Assembly (NCBI GenBank): GCA_024958995.1
Contig: JANXGZ010000236.1
Location: 1 to 14,932, forward strand
Origin: Methylococcales bacterium
Lineage (GTDB): Bacteria; Pseudomonadota; Gammaproteobacteria; Methylococcales; UBA1147
Length of the DNA: 14,932 nt
Direction: 5' to 3'
The notes beneath the pieces were generated by a model. The model searched no databases. It had not been told where the DNA came from and was given only the letters and a program-made list of their open reading frames with translations. Shown here piece after piece: positions 7,291-14,647 of this stretch (the stretch's first letter is position 1; each line of letters begins with the position of its first letter). The translations under genes were made by a program, and so were the position numbers.

Positions 7291-7332
7291 AAAAAAGCTC
7301 AAGACTGCTGGTGATGCTGCGCTGGTCTTCAG
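7291..7332 (-). terminator. Weak candidate terminator downstream of dapB
   Basis: CTGAAGAC (7332-7325) pairs with GTCTTGAG (7305-7298) with one G/G mismatch and a 19-base loop, followed after one C by six Ts (7296-7291). It lies about 85 bases past the dapB stop and would separate the heat-shock/dapB transcript from carAB. The stem is short and the loop large, so the call is tentative. Confidence 0.35.
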
Positions 7333-7415
7333 GAACTACTGGTACCAGAAATGACCTAACAGACTGGATGGAACAACCAGGATTTCGGGCTACTGGTGTT
7401 ACCGTCAGCAGACCA

Positions 7416-8222
7416 TTAGCCCTTTAGATCGAGGACATCCTGCATGTCGTACAAGCCGCGGGATCGATGCATAATCCATCCAGAAGCCCGCATGGCTCCG
7501 TTGGCGAAGGTCATGCGACTAGACGCCTTGTGGGTGATTTCGACCCGCTCGCCCTCATCCGCAAACATGACCGTATGTTCGCCGACGATATCACCGGCCC
7601 TAATGGTCGAAAAACCAATCGTACTTCGATCCCTTTCCCCGGTGTGTCCCTGCCGACCATAACTGGAGCATTTGGACAGATCACGACCCAGTTCCTCGGC
7701 CACAACCTCACCCATTCGCAACGCTGTTCCCGAAGGCGCATCCACCTTGTGACGATGATGAGCTTCAATGATCTCGATATCGGTGTAATTCCCCATGACT
7801 TTCGCCGCAAGCTGGATCAGCTTCAGGGAGAGGTTGACTCCGATACTCATGTTTGGAGCCAGCACGATACCGATTGATTCAGCCGCCGATTCGATGAGGA
7901 CACGTTGTTCCGGAGAAAAACCGGTAGTGCCGATAACCATCCGCTTGCCGGCACGCCGACAGATTCCAAGATGATTCATGGTCGGCTCGGGGCGGGTAAA
8001 ATCAATCAGCAAATCAAAATCGTCAATCGCCGACGCCAAGTCGGTCGTAACACAGAACCCGGTTCTTTCGAGTCCCGCCTGTAACCCCGCGTCCTGTCCT
8101 ACCGTGGGGCTATCCGGATGTTCCACTGCCGCAGCAAGTTCCAGTCCATCCGTCTCGCCGCAGGCCTGGATCAGGCTGCGCCCCATGCGTCCGGCAGCAC
8201 CAACAATTGCAACTCTTGTCAT
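7416..8222 (-). CDS. dapB: DapB, 4-hydroxy-tetrahydrodipicolinate reductase
   Basis: DapB reduces 4-hydroxy-tetrahydrodipicolinate with NAD(P)H in the diaminopimelate/lysine pathway, feeding cell-wall and lysine synthesis. It has 268 residues (E. coli 273). The N-terminal Rossmann fold has VAIVGAAGRMGRS at 4-16. The signature EAHHRHKVDAPSGTAL at 153-168 includes general acid H155 and K159, four below the E. coli numbers H159/K163. It ends with the conserved DMQDVLDLKG. The start is ATG at 8222, with GGTGA 7 bases upstream as a modest ribosome binding site; a stronger GGAGG lies too far away. dnaJ ends 45 bases upstream with no hairpin between, so dapB is probably on the heat-shock transcript too. 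Confidence 0.98.
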   Translation of the reverse strand: MTRVAIVGAAGRMGRSLIQACGETDGLELAAAVEHPDSPTVGQDAGLQAGLERTGFCVTTDLASAIDDFDLLIDFTRPEPTMNHLGICRRAGKRMVIGTTGFSPEQRVLIESAAESIGIVLAPNMSIGVNLSLKLIQLAAKVMGNYTDIEIIEAHHRHKVDAPSGTALRMGEVVAEELGRDLSKCSSYGRQGHTGERDRSTIGFSTIRAGDIVGEHTVMFADEGERVEITHKASSRMTFANGAMRASGWIMHRSRGLYDMQDVLDLKG

Positions 8223-8267
8223 TTGTCCATCACCCGACTCGAACCTCCGTTGAAATTCAAAGGCCGA

Positions 8268-9392
8268 TTAACCGGTTAGCTTGTCAAAAAACTGCTTCAT
8301 TCCCTTGACCCAGGAATCTTCCTGGGGATTGTGGTGGCTTCCTCCACCTGTCAGGGAATCATTCAATTCCCGGATCAGTTTTCGCTGCTCCCTAGTCAAT
8401 CGAACCGGTGTTTCGATACGTACTCGACAAAGTAGATCACCAATGGCACCACCGCGCACTGGTTTCACCCCTTTACCCCGCATCCGAAACAGTTTGCCGG
8501 TTTGCGTCTCCGCCGGGATTTTAAGCTTGACCTTGCCGCCCAAGGTCGGCACTTCCAATTCACCACCAAGGGTCGCACTAGGAAAGCTGATCGGCACCTC
8601 GCAATAGAGGTTCGCCCCATCGCGGGTAAAGATTTTATGATCCCTGACATGAACCTGTACATAAAGGTCCCCTGGTTGACCACCCCGTTCGGCTGCCTCA
8701 CCCTCGCCAGAAAGCCGTATTCTGTCACCGGTATCAACTCCCGGTGGAACCTTAACAGACAAGGTCTTATTCTCCTGGAGACGGCCCTTTCCATGACACG
8801 ACCGACAGGGTTCCTTAATCTGCTTGCCATGCCCGCGGCAGGTCGGACAGGTCTGCTGCACAGAGAAAAAACCCTGTTGCATGCGCACGTTCCCCATCCC
8901 ATTACAAGTGCTGCAGGTGACTGGCGCAGAACCCTTCTTCGCACCGCTACCACCACAGGATCCACACGAAACCAGGACTGGAATCCGAATCTTAATATCG
9001 GAGCCCGCAACAGCTTCCTCTAGATTCAGTTCCAGATCGTAACGAAGATCGGATCCTTGACTCGAACCTGAACGCTGCCGTCCACCGCCGAAAATATCTC
9101 CGAAAACGTCACCAAAAATATCGCTAAACCCATCCGCACCGCCAAAACCGGGCCCGCCAGCATTGCCTTGGACACCGGCATGGCCGAACTGTTCGTAGGC
9201 CGATCGCTTCTTAGGATCCTTCAGAACCTCGTAGGCTTCCTTGGCTTCCTTGAACTTCTCTTCCGCATTAGGATTACCCTTATTGCGGTCAGGGTGAAAT
9301 TTCATCGCCAACCGGCGATAACTCTTTTTCAGGTCAGCATCACTCGCGTTACGCGATACCCCGAGTACCTCGTAGTAGTCTTTTTTAGCCAT
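8268..9392 (-). CDS. dnaJ: DnaJ, Hsp40 co-chaperone
   Basis: DnaJ delivers unfolded clients to DnaK and stimulates its ATPase. It has 374 residues (E. coli 376). The J-domain covers 1-70 with the HPD tripeptide at 33-35. A Gly/Phe-rich region runs from about 73 to 110 (FGGADGFSDIFGDVFGDIFGGG-type repeats). Four zinc repeats CxxCxGxG start at C143, C160, C182 and C196. C-terminal beta-barrel domains follow. The start is fixed by the family sequence MAKKDYYEVLGV. Unusually there is no Shine-Dalgarno before the ATG; instead a GC-rich hairpin lies 13 bases upstream (separate entry). dnaK ends 74 bases upstream and dapB begins 45 bases downstream. Confidence 0.99.
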   Translation of the reverse strand: MAKKDYYEVLGVSRNASDADLKKSYRRLAMKFHPDRNKGNPNAEEKFKEAKEAYEVLKDPKKRSAYEQFGHAGVQGNAGGPGFGGADGFSDIFGDVFGDIFGGGRQRSGSSQGSDLRYDLELNLEEAVAGSDIKIRIPVLVSCGSCGGSGAKKGSAPVTCSTCNGMGNVRMQQGFFSVQQTCPTCRGHGKQIKEPCRSCHGKGRLQENKTLSVKVPPGVDTGDRIRLSGEGEAAERGGQPGDLYVQVHVRDHKIFTRDGANLYCEVPISFPSATLGGELEVPTLGGKVKLKIPAETQTGKLFRMRGKGVKPVRGGAIGDLLCRVRIETPVRLTREQRKLIRELNDSLTGGGSHHNPQEDSWVKGMKQFFDKLTG

Positions 9393-9405
9393 AAATGTAA
9401 GCAGT

Positions 9406-9424
9406 CGCCGGTAGCAAGCCGGCG
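9406..9424 (-). repeat. GC-rich hairpin in the dnaK-dnaJ gap
   Basis: Perfect 6-bp stem CGCCGG (9406-9411) / CCGGCG (9419-9424) with a 7-base loop. On the mRNA it ends 13 bases before the dnaJ ATG. No U-tract follows, so it is not a rho-independent terminator. A role in setting DnaJ output relative to DnaK, or in RNA processing, is possible but inferred. Confidence 0.5.
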
Positions 9425-9466
9425 GCTCGTATCAAGTAAAAATCGGATTATGCCAGCTAGACAGTT

Positions 9467-11419
9467 CTATTTTTTCTCATCCTTGACTTCTTCGAATTCA
9501 GCGTCGACCACATCATCCTCAGGTGCAGAATCACCACTGTTCGCTGCATCACCAGTACCTGCATTCCCCGCTCCATCACCGGCTTCCGGAGATTCGGCCT
9601 GCTGCGCGTAGACCCGTTCGGCCAACTTTCCGGAAAGTTCCGTAAGTGCCTTGGTCTTGGCTTCGATCGATTCCTTATCTTGGCCACTTTCGAGAGCTTT
9701 ATTCAATTCGCCGATAACTCCTTCGATCTGGCTCTTTTCGTCCGCCTCCACCTTGTCGCCCAGTTCCTCCATGGATTTCTGGGTGGCGTGGATCATGCCT
9801 TCCGCCTGATTTCTGACATCCACCAGTTCATGCGCTTTGCGGTCCTCTTCGGCATGGGCCTCCGCATCCTTAATCATCTGATCGACTTCTTCATCGGAAA
9901 GTCCGCTTGAAGCCTTGATGACGATCGACTGGGACTTTCCAGTCGCCTTGTCCTTGGCTGACACGTTCAGAATACCATTGGCATCAATATCGAAAGTCAC
10001 TTCAATCTGTGGAACCCCGCGCGGTGCCGGAGGAATATCCGACAAATCGAAGCGTCCCAGTGACTTGTTGCCAGACGCCATTTCACGCTCGCCTTGCAAA
10101 ACATGCACCGTTACCGCCTGCTGGCTGTCTTCCGCGGTAGAGAACACCTGGTTCTCACGGGTCGGGATAGTGGTATTCTTGTTGATCAGTTTGGTCATGA
10201 CACCGCCCAAGGTTTCAATCCCCAGTGACAACGGGGTCACATCGAGCAACAAAACATCTTTCACATCACCGCCGAGAACGCCAGCCTGGATGGCAGCGCC
10301 CATGGCAACCGCTTCATCCGGATTGACATCCTTGCGCGCTTCCTTGCCAAAGAAGCCTGTCACAAGTTCTTCGACTTTCGGCATGCGTGTTTGCCCACCA
10401 ACCAGGATCACATCGTCAATTTCGGAAGCAGAAAGGCCGGCATCCCTCAGTGCCATTTCACACGGCGCCTTGGTTCTCTCGATCAGGTCTTCAACCAGAG
10501 CTTCCAGTTTCGCCCGGGTGAACTTGACATTCAGATGCTTAGGTCCAGTGGAATCCGCAGTAATGTAGGGCAGATTGATATCGGTCTGCTGGGTGGAAGA
10601 CAGTTCGATCTTGGCTTTTTCGGCGGCTTCCTTGAGTCGCTGCAGAGCCAGTGGATCACTGTGCAGATCGATTCCGCTTTCCTTTTTGAATTCGTCCGAG
10701 AGGTAATCGATGATTCTCATATCGAAGTCTTCTCCCCCGAGAAACGTGTCCCCGTTGGTCGCCAGTACTTCGAACTGGTGTTCACCTTCAACCTCGGCAA
10801 TCTCAATGATCGACACGTCAAAAGTACCACCACCGAGGTCATAAACCGCCAGCTTCGCGTCACCGTGCTTCTTATCCAGACCATAAGCCAAAGACGCAGC
10901 GGTCGGCTCATTGATGATGCGAGCCACTTCCAGGCCGGCGATGCGTCCGGCATCCTTGGTCGCCTGACGTTGAGAATCATTGAAATACGCCGGAACGGTA
11001 ATCACCGCCTGTGTTACTTCCTCTCCCAGAAATGCCTCGGCATCCTTCTTGAGTTTCATCAGAACCCTTGCAGAAATTTCCGGCGGCGCCATTTTCTTGC
11101 CCTTGGTTTCAACCCAGGCATCGCCATTTTCTGCTTCGACGATCTTGTACGGAACCATCTTGATGTCTTTCTGAACGACATCGTCCTTGAAACGGCGGCC
11201 GATCAAGCGCTTGATGGCAAACAGGGTATCGGCTGGATTGGTAACCGCCTGGCGCTTTGCAGGCTGGCCGGCCAGAATCTCATCATCATTCGAATAGGCA
11301 ATAACCGAAGGTGTGGTTCTCGCTCCTTCACTGTTTTCGATCACCCGGGGCACACCCCCTTCCAGAACAGACACACACGAATTTGTCGTACCTAGGTCAA
11401 TTCCGATTATTTTTCCCAT
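9467..11419 (-). CDS. dnaK: DnaK, Hsp70 chaperone
   Basis: DnaK is the ATP-driven Hsp70 that binds exposed hydrophobic segments; DnaJ and GrpE drive its cycle. It has 650 residues (E. coli 638). The nucleotide-binding domain starts with IIGIDLGTTNSCV, has phosphate loop YDLGGGTFD with T199, and adenosine-site VILVGGQTRMPKV near 338-349. The interdomain linker VLLLDVTPLSL is at 389-399. The substrate-binding beta domain and helical lid follow. The last 47 residues are an acidic, Gly/Ala/Asn-rich tail ending EEVKDEKK, close to the E. coli EEVKD ending, and they account for the extra length. Start: ATG at 11419 with GGAG at 11429-11432, spacing 9. It lies 90 bases after grpE and 74 before dnaJ in one operon. 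Confidence 0.99.
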   Translation of the reverse strand: MGKIIGIDLGTTNSCVSVLEGGVPRVIENSEGARTTPSVIAYSNDDEILAGQPAKRQAVTNPADTLFAIKRLIGRRFKDDVVQKDIKMVPYKIVEAENGDAWVETKGKKMAPPEISARVLMKLKKDAEAFLGEEVTQAVITVPAYFNDSQRQATKDAGRIAGLEVARIINEPTAASLAYGLDKKHGDAKLAVYDLGGGTFDVSIIEIAEVEGEHQFEVLATNGDTFLGGEDFDMRIIDYLSDEFKKESGIDLHSDPLALQRLKEAAEKAKIELSSTQQTDINLPYITADSTGPKHLNVKFTRAKLEALVEDLIERTKAPCEMALRDAGLSASEIDDVILVGGQTRMPKVEELVTGFFGKEARKDVNPDEAVAMGAAIQAGVLGGDVKDVLLLDVTPLSLGIETLGGVMTKLINKNTTIPTRENQVFSTAEDSQQAVTVHVLQGEREMASGNKSLGRFDLSDIPPAPRGVPQIEVTFDIDANGILNVSAKDKATGKSQSIVIKASSGLSDEEVDQMIKDAEAHAEEDRKAHELVDVRNQAEGMIHATQKSMEELGDKVEADEKSQIEGVIGELNKALESGQDKESIEAKTKALTELSGKLAERVYAQQAESPEAGDGAGNAGTGDAANSGDSAPEDDVVDAEFEEVKDEKK

Positions 11420-11509
11420 CTAGATTTTCTCCACTTTGAATTCGCTATCGGGTTCAGATTATCCCGCCAAAAGACTTAGCTATCGATATTGGGCAACAAT
11501 TCCTTTATT

Positions 11510-12145
11510 TCAAGCCTGTTTATTGGTTTTTTGCGAATCAGTTGCCTTGGCAACGACAACCATTGCCGCCCGAATAAGACGCTGGTTGAGCAAGTATCCC
11601 TTCTGGAATACTTTGATCACGGTATTGGGCTCTGCCTCGTCGCAAGCTTCCATAGTCATCGCCTGGTGAAATTCGGGATTGAAAGTTTCTCCGACCGGAT
11701 CGACTGCCTCGATATTGAATTTTCCGAAAGCGGATCTCAACTGCTGAAGGATCAATTCGTTGCCTTCCCGCAGTTTCACAACGTCATGATTGGTCCCTTC
11801 CTGTGAAGCTGCCTGGATTCCCAGTTCCAGGCTGTCTAGAACCGGCAATAGTTCCCGGGTAAAATTTTCCACTGCAAACTTGTGGGCATCTTCCAGTTCC
11901 CGTTTCGATCTGCGGCGTAAATTCTCCAATTCAGCCTGGGACCTGAGAAGCTTTTCCCAGTTCCCCCTTGCTTCTTCGAGTGCAACCTCTAGTTCGGATT
12001 CAAGCTTTTCCGTCAATACCGACTCCCTGTTGGCACCGTGTTGACAGCTCTCTTCGGCAATCGTTTCTTCCGCCTGTTCCAGACTTTCAGCCGGTTCTGA
12101 CGGATCGTTTTCAGCCGCCACACTGTTTTCTTTTTCGTCACTCAT
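11510..12145 (-). CDS. grpE: GrpE, nucleotide exchange factor for DnaK
   Basis: GrpE is a homodimer that releases ADP from DnaK and acts as a thermosensor. It has 211 residues (E. coli 197). The first 40 or so residues are acidic and probably disordered. A long coiled-coil helix covers about 41-95 (EKLESELEVALEEAR, then LLRSQAELENLRRRSKREL). The C-terminal beta-wing carries FNPEFHQAM at 155-163 and the signature VFQKGYLLNQRLIRAAMV at 179-196. The ATG at 12145 has GGAG at 12152-12155, spacing 6. It is preceded by a 223-base gap after hrcA, nearly all of which would be 5' leader from the sigma-32-type promoter at 12362-12387. Confidence 0.98.
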   Translation of the reverse strand: MSDEKENSVAAENDPSEPAESLEQAEETIAEESCQHGANRESVLTEKLESELEVALEEARGNWEKLLRSQAELENLRRRSKRELEDAHKFAVENFTRELLPVLDSLELGIQAASQEGTNHDVVKLREGNELILQQLRSAFGKFNIEAVDPVGETFNPEFHQAMTMEACDEAEPNTVIKVFQKGYLLNQRLIRAAMVVVAKATDSQKTNKQA

Positions 12146-12267
12146 GAATAACTCCAGATATCAATTCATCATTATTTGAACGATCAGGCACTGAGCACAA
12201 ATTGTTGAATCCGTCCGGATCTACCGACGATTCAGGAACCAATCAAGATTCGCAACCGCGGCAAGGA

Positions 12268-12293
12268 TGACCGCTGCCTAGCGCGTTCGGTCA
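12268..12293. repeat. Inverted repeat in the grpE leader
   Basis: TGACCG (12268-12273) and CGGTCA (12288-12293) are perfect complements around 14 bases. The repeat lies mid-way in the hrcA-grpE gap (12146-12368), downstream of the heat-shock promoter, so it would form a hairpin in the grpE leader RNA or a dyad in DNA. The rest of this gap shows no gene; an 18- and a 30-codon ORF in it lack ribosome binding sites. Confidence 0.4.
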
Positions 12294-12361
12294 GCAAACA
12301 AGCGCCGACGCCGATCGCGACCATAAACTCTCATTCGATGGCACTTTGAATTGCGACTATG

Positions 12362-12387
12362 ATGGGGATTAAGATTTGTTATTCAAG
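12362..12387 (-). promoter_or_regulatory. Sigma-32 (RpoH) heat-shock promoter for grpE-dnaK-dnaJ
   Basis: CTTGAA (12382-12387) and CCCCAT (12362-12367) on the minus strand with a 14-base spacer match the sigma-32 consensus CTTGAA-N(11-16)-CCCCAT. The -35 lies in the last codons of hrcA (the L-N-N-K-S end) and the -10 just past its stop. Initiation would be near 12353, leaving a leader of about 205 bases before grpE. This gives the chaperone genes a heat-inducible promoter independent of HrcA/CIRCE. Confidence 0.75.
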
Positions 12388-13412
12388 GCCGCTCCCAATA
12401 ATTTTGCAGTCAGATCGACCACGGGAATAACCTTTTCATACTCCATGCGGGTGGGACCGATGACCGCCAGAACACCGACCCTTTCATCATCAACTGCGTA
12501 GGAAGAACTCACCACACTGCAATCGTTCAAGGCCTGGTGGCCAGATTCCTCTCCAATATAGATCTGCACCCCGTTCGCATGCAGACACTGATCCAGCAAG
12601 TGAAGGATGCCTCGCTTCTGGTTGAAGGCTTCGAAAAGCTGTCGCAAAACATCAACACCAGACAAATCGGAACAGTCCATGAGATTGGTTTGACCGCTAA
12701 GAACATAATCTTCCTTTTCGCCCGTTTCACCGAAAGCCAGCTTGGCCATCGAGATTGCATCGATCATCTGCTGGTTGACCTTCTCATGGAGTGACTCTAG
12801 ATCGGTAACAACCTGGCGTCGAACATCACAAAGGTCCTGCCCCTTGAACATTGAATTCAGAAGATTGGACGCCTGCTGCAGGTCTGCCGGACTGAACGTG
12901 CTCGATGTATGAATGATCCGGTTATGAACCTCCTCCTCGTTGGTAACGAGAATGACCAGGATCCTGGAACCGCTCAGCGGAAGAAATTCGATGTGCCGAA
13001 ATGCAATAATTTCCCTCCGAGGCAGCGTTACGATACCAGCCATCTGCGTTACTTCCGACAACAGATCGGAAGCGGACTGAATCAGCGCAAGCTTGTCGTC
13101 ACGCGGGGCGAGACCACGCCGGAACTGATTGACTGCTTCATTTTCAAGCGGCCTGACCGTCAAAAGGGAATCGATGAACAGCCGATACCCGTTGACCGTT
13201 GGAATTCTTCCTGCTGATGTATGCGGAGACTGGATCAATCCGCTGTCTTCAAGGTCGGCCATCACGTTCCTGATCGTCGCGGGACTCAGGTTGATACCGG
13301 CACCGCGAGCAAGCGCGCGCGACCCAACCGGCTGCCCGTCCTGGATATATCGTTCAATCAGGACCTTCAGTAACCGTTGGGATCGGTCATTCAATTCTTC
13401 GTGGTTCTGCAC
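12369..13412 (-). CDS. hrcA: HrcA, heat-inducible transcription repressor
   Basis: HrcA is a dimeric repressor that binds CIRCE and loses activity on heat shock, usually depending on GroEL for folding. The 347 residues fit the family. The N-terminal winged helix has LNDRSQRLLKVLIERYI near 7-23, PVGSRALA, and recognition helix SPATIRNVMADLE at 43-55, followed by GLIQSPHTSAGRIPT. The GAF-like dimerisation domain follows, with GVLAVIGPTRMEYEKVIPVV and TAKLLG near the end. The start is GTG at 13412; an in-frame TAA at 13431-13433 excludes anything earlier. TTG at 13394 (before NDRSQ) is an alternative closer to some homologues. The Shine-Dalgarno is weak. A CIRCE element 30 bases upstream shows autoregulation. 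The last codons overlap the sigma-32-type promoter for grpE. Confidence 0.97.
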   Translation of the reverse strand: MQNHEELNDRSQRLLKVLIERYIQDGQPVGSRALARGAGINLSPATIRNVMADLEDSGLIQSPHTSAGRIPTVNGYRLFIDSLLTVRPLENEAVNQFRRGLAPRDDKLALIQSASDLLSEVTQMAGIVTLPRREIIAFRHIEFLPLSGSRILVILVTNEEEVHNRIIHTSSTFSPADLQQASNLLNSMFKGQDLCDVRRQVVTDLESLHEKVNQQMIDAISMAKLAFGETGEKEDYVLSGQTNLMDCSDLSGVDVLRQLFEAFNQKRGILHLLDQCLHANGVQIYIGEESGHQALNDCSVVSSSYAVDDERVGVLAVIGPTRMEYEKVIPVVDLTAKLLGAALNNKS

Positions 13413-13442
13413 GTGGTATCTTAATTTTTGTTAGGCAGGGGG

Positions 13443-13469
13443 TTGGCACTCGATAACACAGAGTGCTAA
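13443..13469. promoter_or_regulatory. CIRCE operator (HrcA binding site)
   Basis: TTGGCACTC (13443-13451) and GAGTGCTAA (13461-13469) flank a 9-base spacer. Compared with the canonical TTAGCACTC-N9-GAGTGCTAA one base differs (G for A at 13445). It lies between the hrcA promoter and the hrcA start, overlapping the expected transcription start, as in classic HrcA-autoregulated operons. I saw no second copy in the window. Confidence 0.97.
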
Positions 13470-13473
13470 TAAA

Positions 13474-13502
13474 AAACTATCAATCGAACGATAAAGTGTC
13501 AA
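13474..13502 (-). promoter_or_regulatory. Vegetative (sigma-70) promoter for hrcA
   Basis: A perfect -35 TTGACA (13497-13502) and TAGTTT (13474-13479, 3/6 to -10) are 17 bases apart on the minus strand, directly upstream of CIRCE. The spacing and the operator position support the call despite the weak -10. No CCCCAT block is present, so it does not look like a sigma-32 promoter. Confidence 0.65.
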
Positions 13503-13777
13503 GTAACACTTTTCTTCTTGGATGCGATCGACCATCATGCTACCTTCTCGATCTTCGTCGGCAAAGCGCTGCGGAAGAGGGGGCTCTATCGGCAAAACAT
13601 CAGGTTCGGTTGGCCAATTCCAAAACTTGCCGACCAAAATGAGGTTCACCCGCTCCAACCCTGATCGCTTGTTGCTAGAAATCATACCAATATGCTATCG
13701 ATTGTCTGAGAAAGTGCTGAATCACCGGTATTTAACAACAAACCTTTATTTTCAGGCTGTTTACGTTTCGTTTCACC
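13503..13777. other. 275-base remainder of the divergent hrcA-nadK region
   Basis: No recognisable gene. It holds an imperfect inverted repeat GGTTGGC (13608-13614) / GCCGACC (13629-13635) with one G-U pair in RNA and a 14-base loop. AT-rich sequence before nadK (about 13680-13760) contains only weak -10-like hexamers such as TATTTA, so I do not name a nadK promoter. An 84-codon minus-strand ORF (13431-13685) covers the region but runs through the hrcA promoter and CIRCE. Confidence 0.5.
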
Positions 13778-14647
13778 ATGAATAGCCATTTCAATTCCAT
13801 CGCCCTGATCGGCAAACCAAGCAGCGACATCTCGAACACCCTGTGCGAAATCTACAGGCATCTCAGCGATAGGAAATTCAAGGTCGTGGTCGATGCGGCA
13901 AGCCGGCAACACATTGACTCGCAATCGGTAGAAACATCGCATGTCCGGGATATCGGCCGGCATTGCGACCTTGCAATCGCCATCGGGGGCGATGGCACCC
14001 TACTGTCTGCCGGAAGAAACCTCGCACCCTTCAATGTGCCGGTCGTTGGAGTTAATCTCGGCAGGCTTGGCTTCCTGGTCGATATTTCTCCGGAAGACGT
14101 CGTCGCACGGCTTGACGACATTCTGGACGGAAAATTCGTCAGCGAAGAACGAATTCTGCTGAAAGCACAGTTGATCCGAGACGAGCAAGTCATCCACGAA
14201 CAAACAGCGGTCAATGAAGTGGTCACACACCGATGGACCACGCCGAGCATGGTGGAAATCGTCACCCATATCGATGGCGTGTTTCTCAATTCTCAGCGAT
14301 CCGACGGCCTGATAATTTCAACCCCGACCGGGTCGACAGCCTACGCGCTGTCTGGGGGAGGCCCCATCCTACACCCGACCATCGGCTCGATCGTGCTGGT
14401 TCCTATCAATCCGCACACCTTGACCAATCGGCCGATCGTGGTCAATGACAGCAGTGTTGTAGAAATTGGGTTCAGCCAGAACGAAGAAATCAAGGCCCAG
14501 GTCACCTGCGACGATATTTCTCTTCCTGACGTACTCATCAGCGACCGGATACGAATCACCAAGGATGAACATCTCATGCGGATCCTGCATCCGCTCGACT
14601 ACGATTTTTTCAACATCCTGAGAGCCAAGCTTAACTGGAGCAGCTGA
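13778..14647 (+). CDS. nadK: NadK, ATP-NAD kinase
   Basis: NAD kinase phosphorylates NAD to NADP and controls the NADP(H) pool. It has 289 residues (E. coli 292). Signature motifs: catalytic GGDG at 70-73 in AIAIGGDGTLL, GVNLGRLGFLVD at 91-102, the NE motif at 146-147 (TAVNEVV), SQRSDGLIISTPTGSTAY at 172-189, GGGPI, and LVPINPHTLTNRP. The ATG at 13778 gives MNSHF, which lines up with MNNHF of E. coli, so I keep it although no good Shine-Dalgarno precedes it. The TGA stop overlaps the recN ATG by one base. The gene diverges from hrcA across 365 bases. The nadK-recN pair is conserved in gammaproteobacteria. Confidence 0.98.
   Translation: MNSHFNSIALIGKPSSDISNTLCEIYRHLSDRKFKVVVDAASRQHIDSQSVETSHVRDIGRHCDLAIAIGGDGTLLSAGRNLAPFNVPVVGVNLGRLGFLVDISPEDVVARLDDILDGKFVSEERILLKAQLIRDEQVIHEQTAVNEVVTHRWTTPSMVEIVTHIDGVFLNSQRSDGLIISTPTGSTAYALSGGGPILHPTIGSIVLVPINPHTLTNRPIVVNDSSVVEIGFSQNEEIKAQVTCDDISLPDVLISDRIRITKDEHLMRILHPLDYDFFNILRAKLNWSS

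Larger units (their letters stand above)
7076..7415 (-). other. 340-base dapB-carA intergenic region (carAB control region)
   Basis: No known gene here. Reading towards carA: a weak terminator-like hairpin after dapB (7291-7332), a palindromic CTGGTACCAG (7340-7349), a candidate promoter (7159-7187), an imperfect palindrome over its -10 (7141-7162), a terminator-like leader hairpin (7097-7132), and the carA ribosome binding site. A 54-codon ORF (7079-7243, minus) runs through the promoter and hairpin and ends 3 bases before carA; I list it as a finding, not a gene, because it has no clear ribosome binding site. Confidence 0.6.

Noticed and set aside
8219..8230. Three-codon ORF (ATG GAC AAA TGA) overlapping the dapB start
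   Set aside because: Too short to distinguish from chance, although it could slightly tune dapB initiation.
10391..11395. 334-codon plus-strand ORF opposite dnaK
   Set aside because: Antisense shadow of the highly conserved dnaK frame; the open frame follows from dnaK codon usage, a known artefact for dnaK genes.
11420..11509. CTTTTG ... CCCGAT in the grpE-dnaK gap as a second sigma-32 promoter
   Set aside because: Both elements are poor (the -35 lacks TGAA, the -10 is CCCGAT), compared with the strong site at 12362-12387.
12152..12240. Pairing of the grpE Shine-Dalgarno region with GGTTCC (12235-12240) as an RNA thermometer
   Set aside because: The pairing relies on three G-U pairs and a U-U mismatch across about 75 bases; cannot be supported without folding and comparative data.
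12286..12342. Arg-rich 18-codon ORF in the grpE leader (minus strand)
   Set aside because: No ribosome binding site, short, and not related to any obvious regulation of chaperone genes.
13431..13685. 84-codon minus-strand ORF just upstream of, and in frame with, hrcA
   Set aside because: No ribosome binding site at its ATG, no family resemblance, and it runs through the hrcA TTGACA promoter and CIRCE. The shared frame with hrcA is broken by TAA at 13431-13433.
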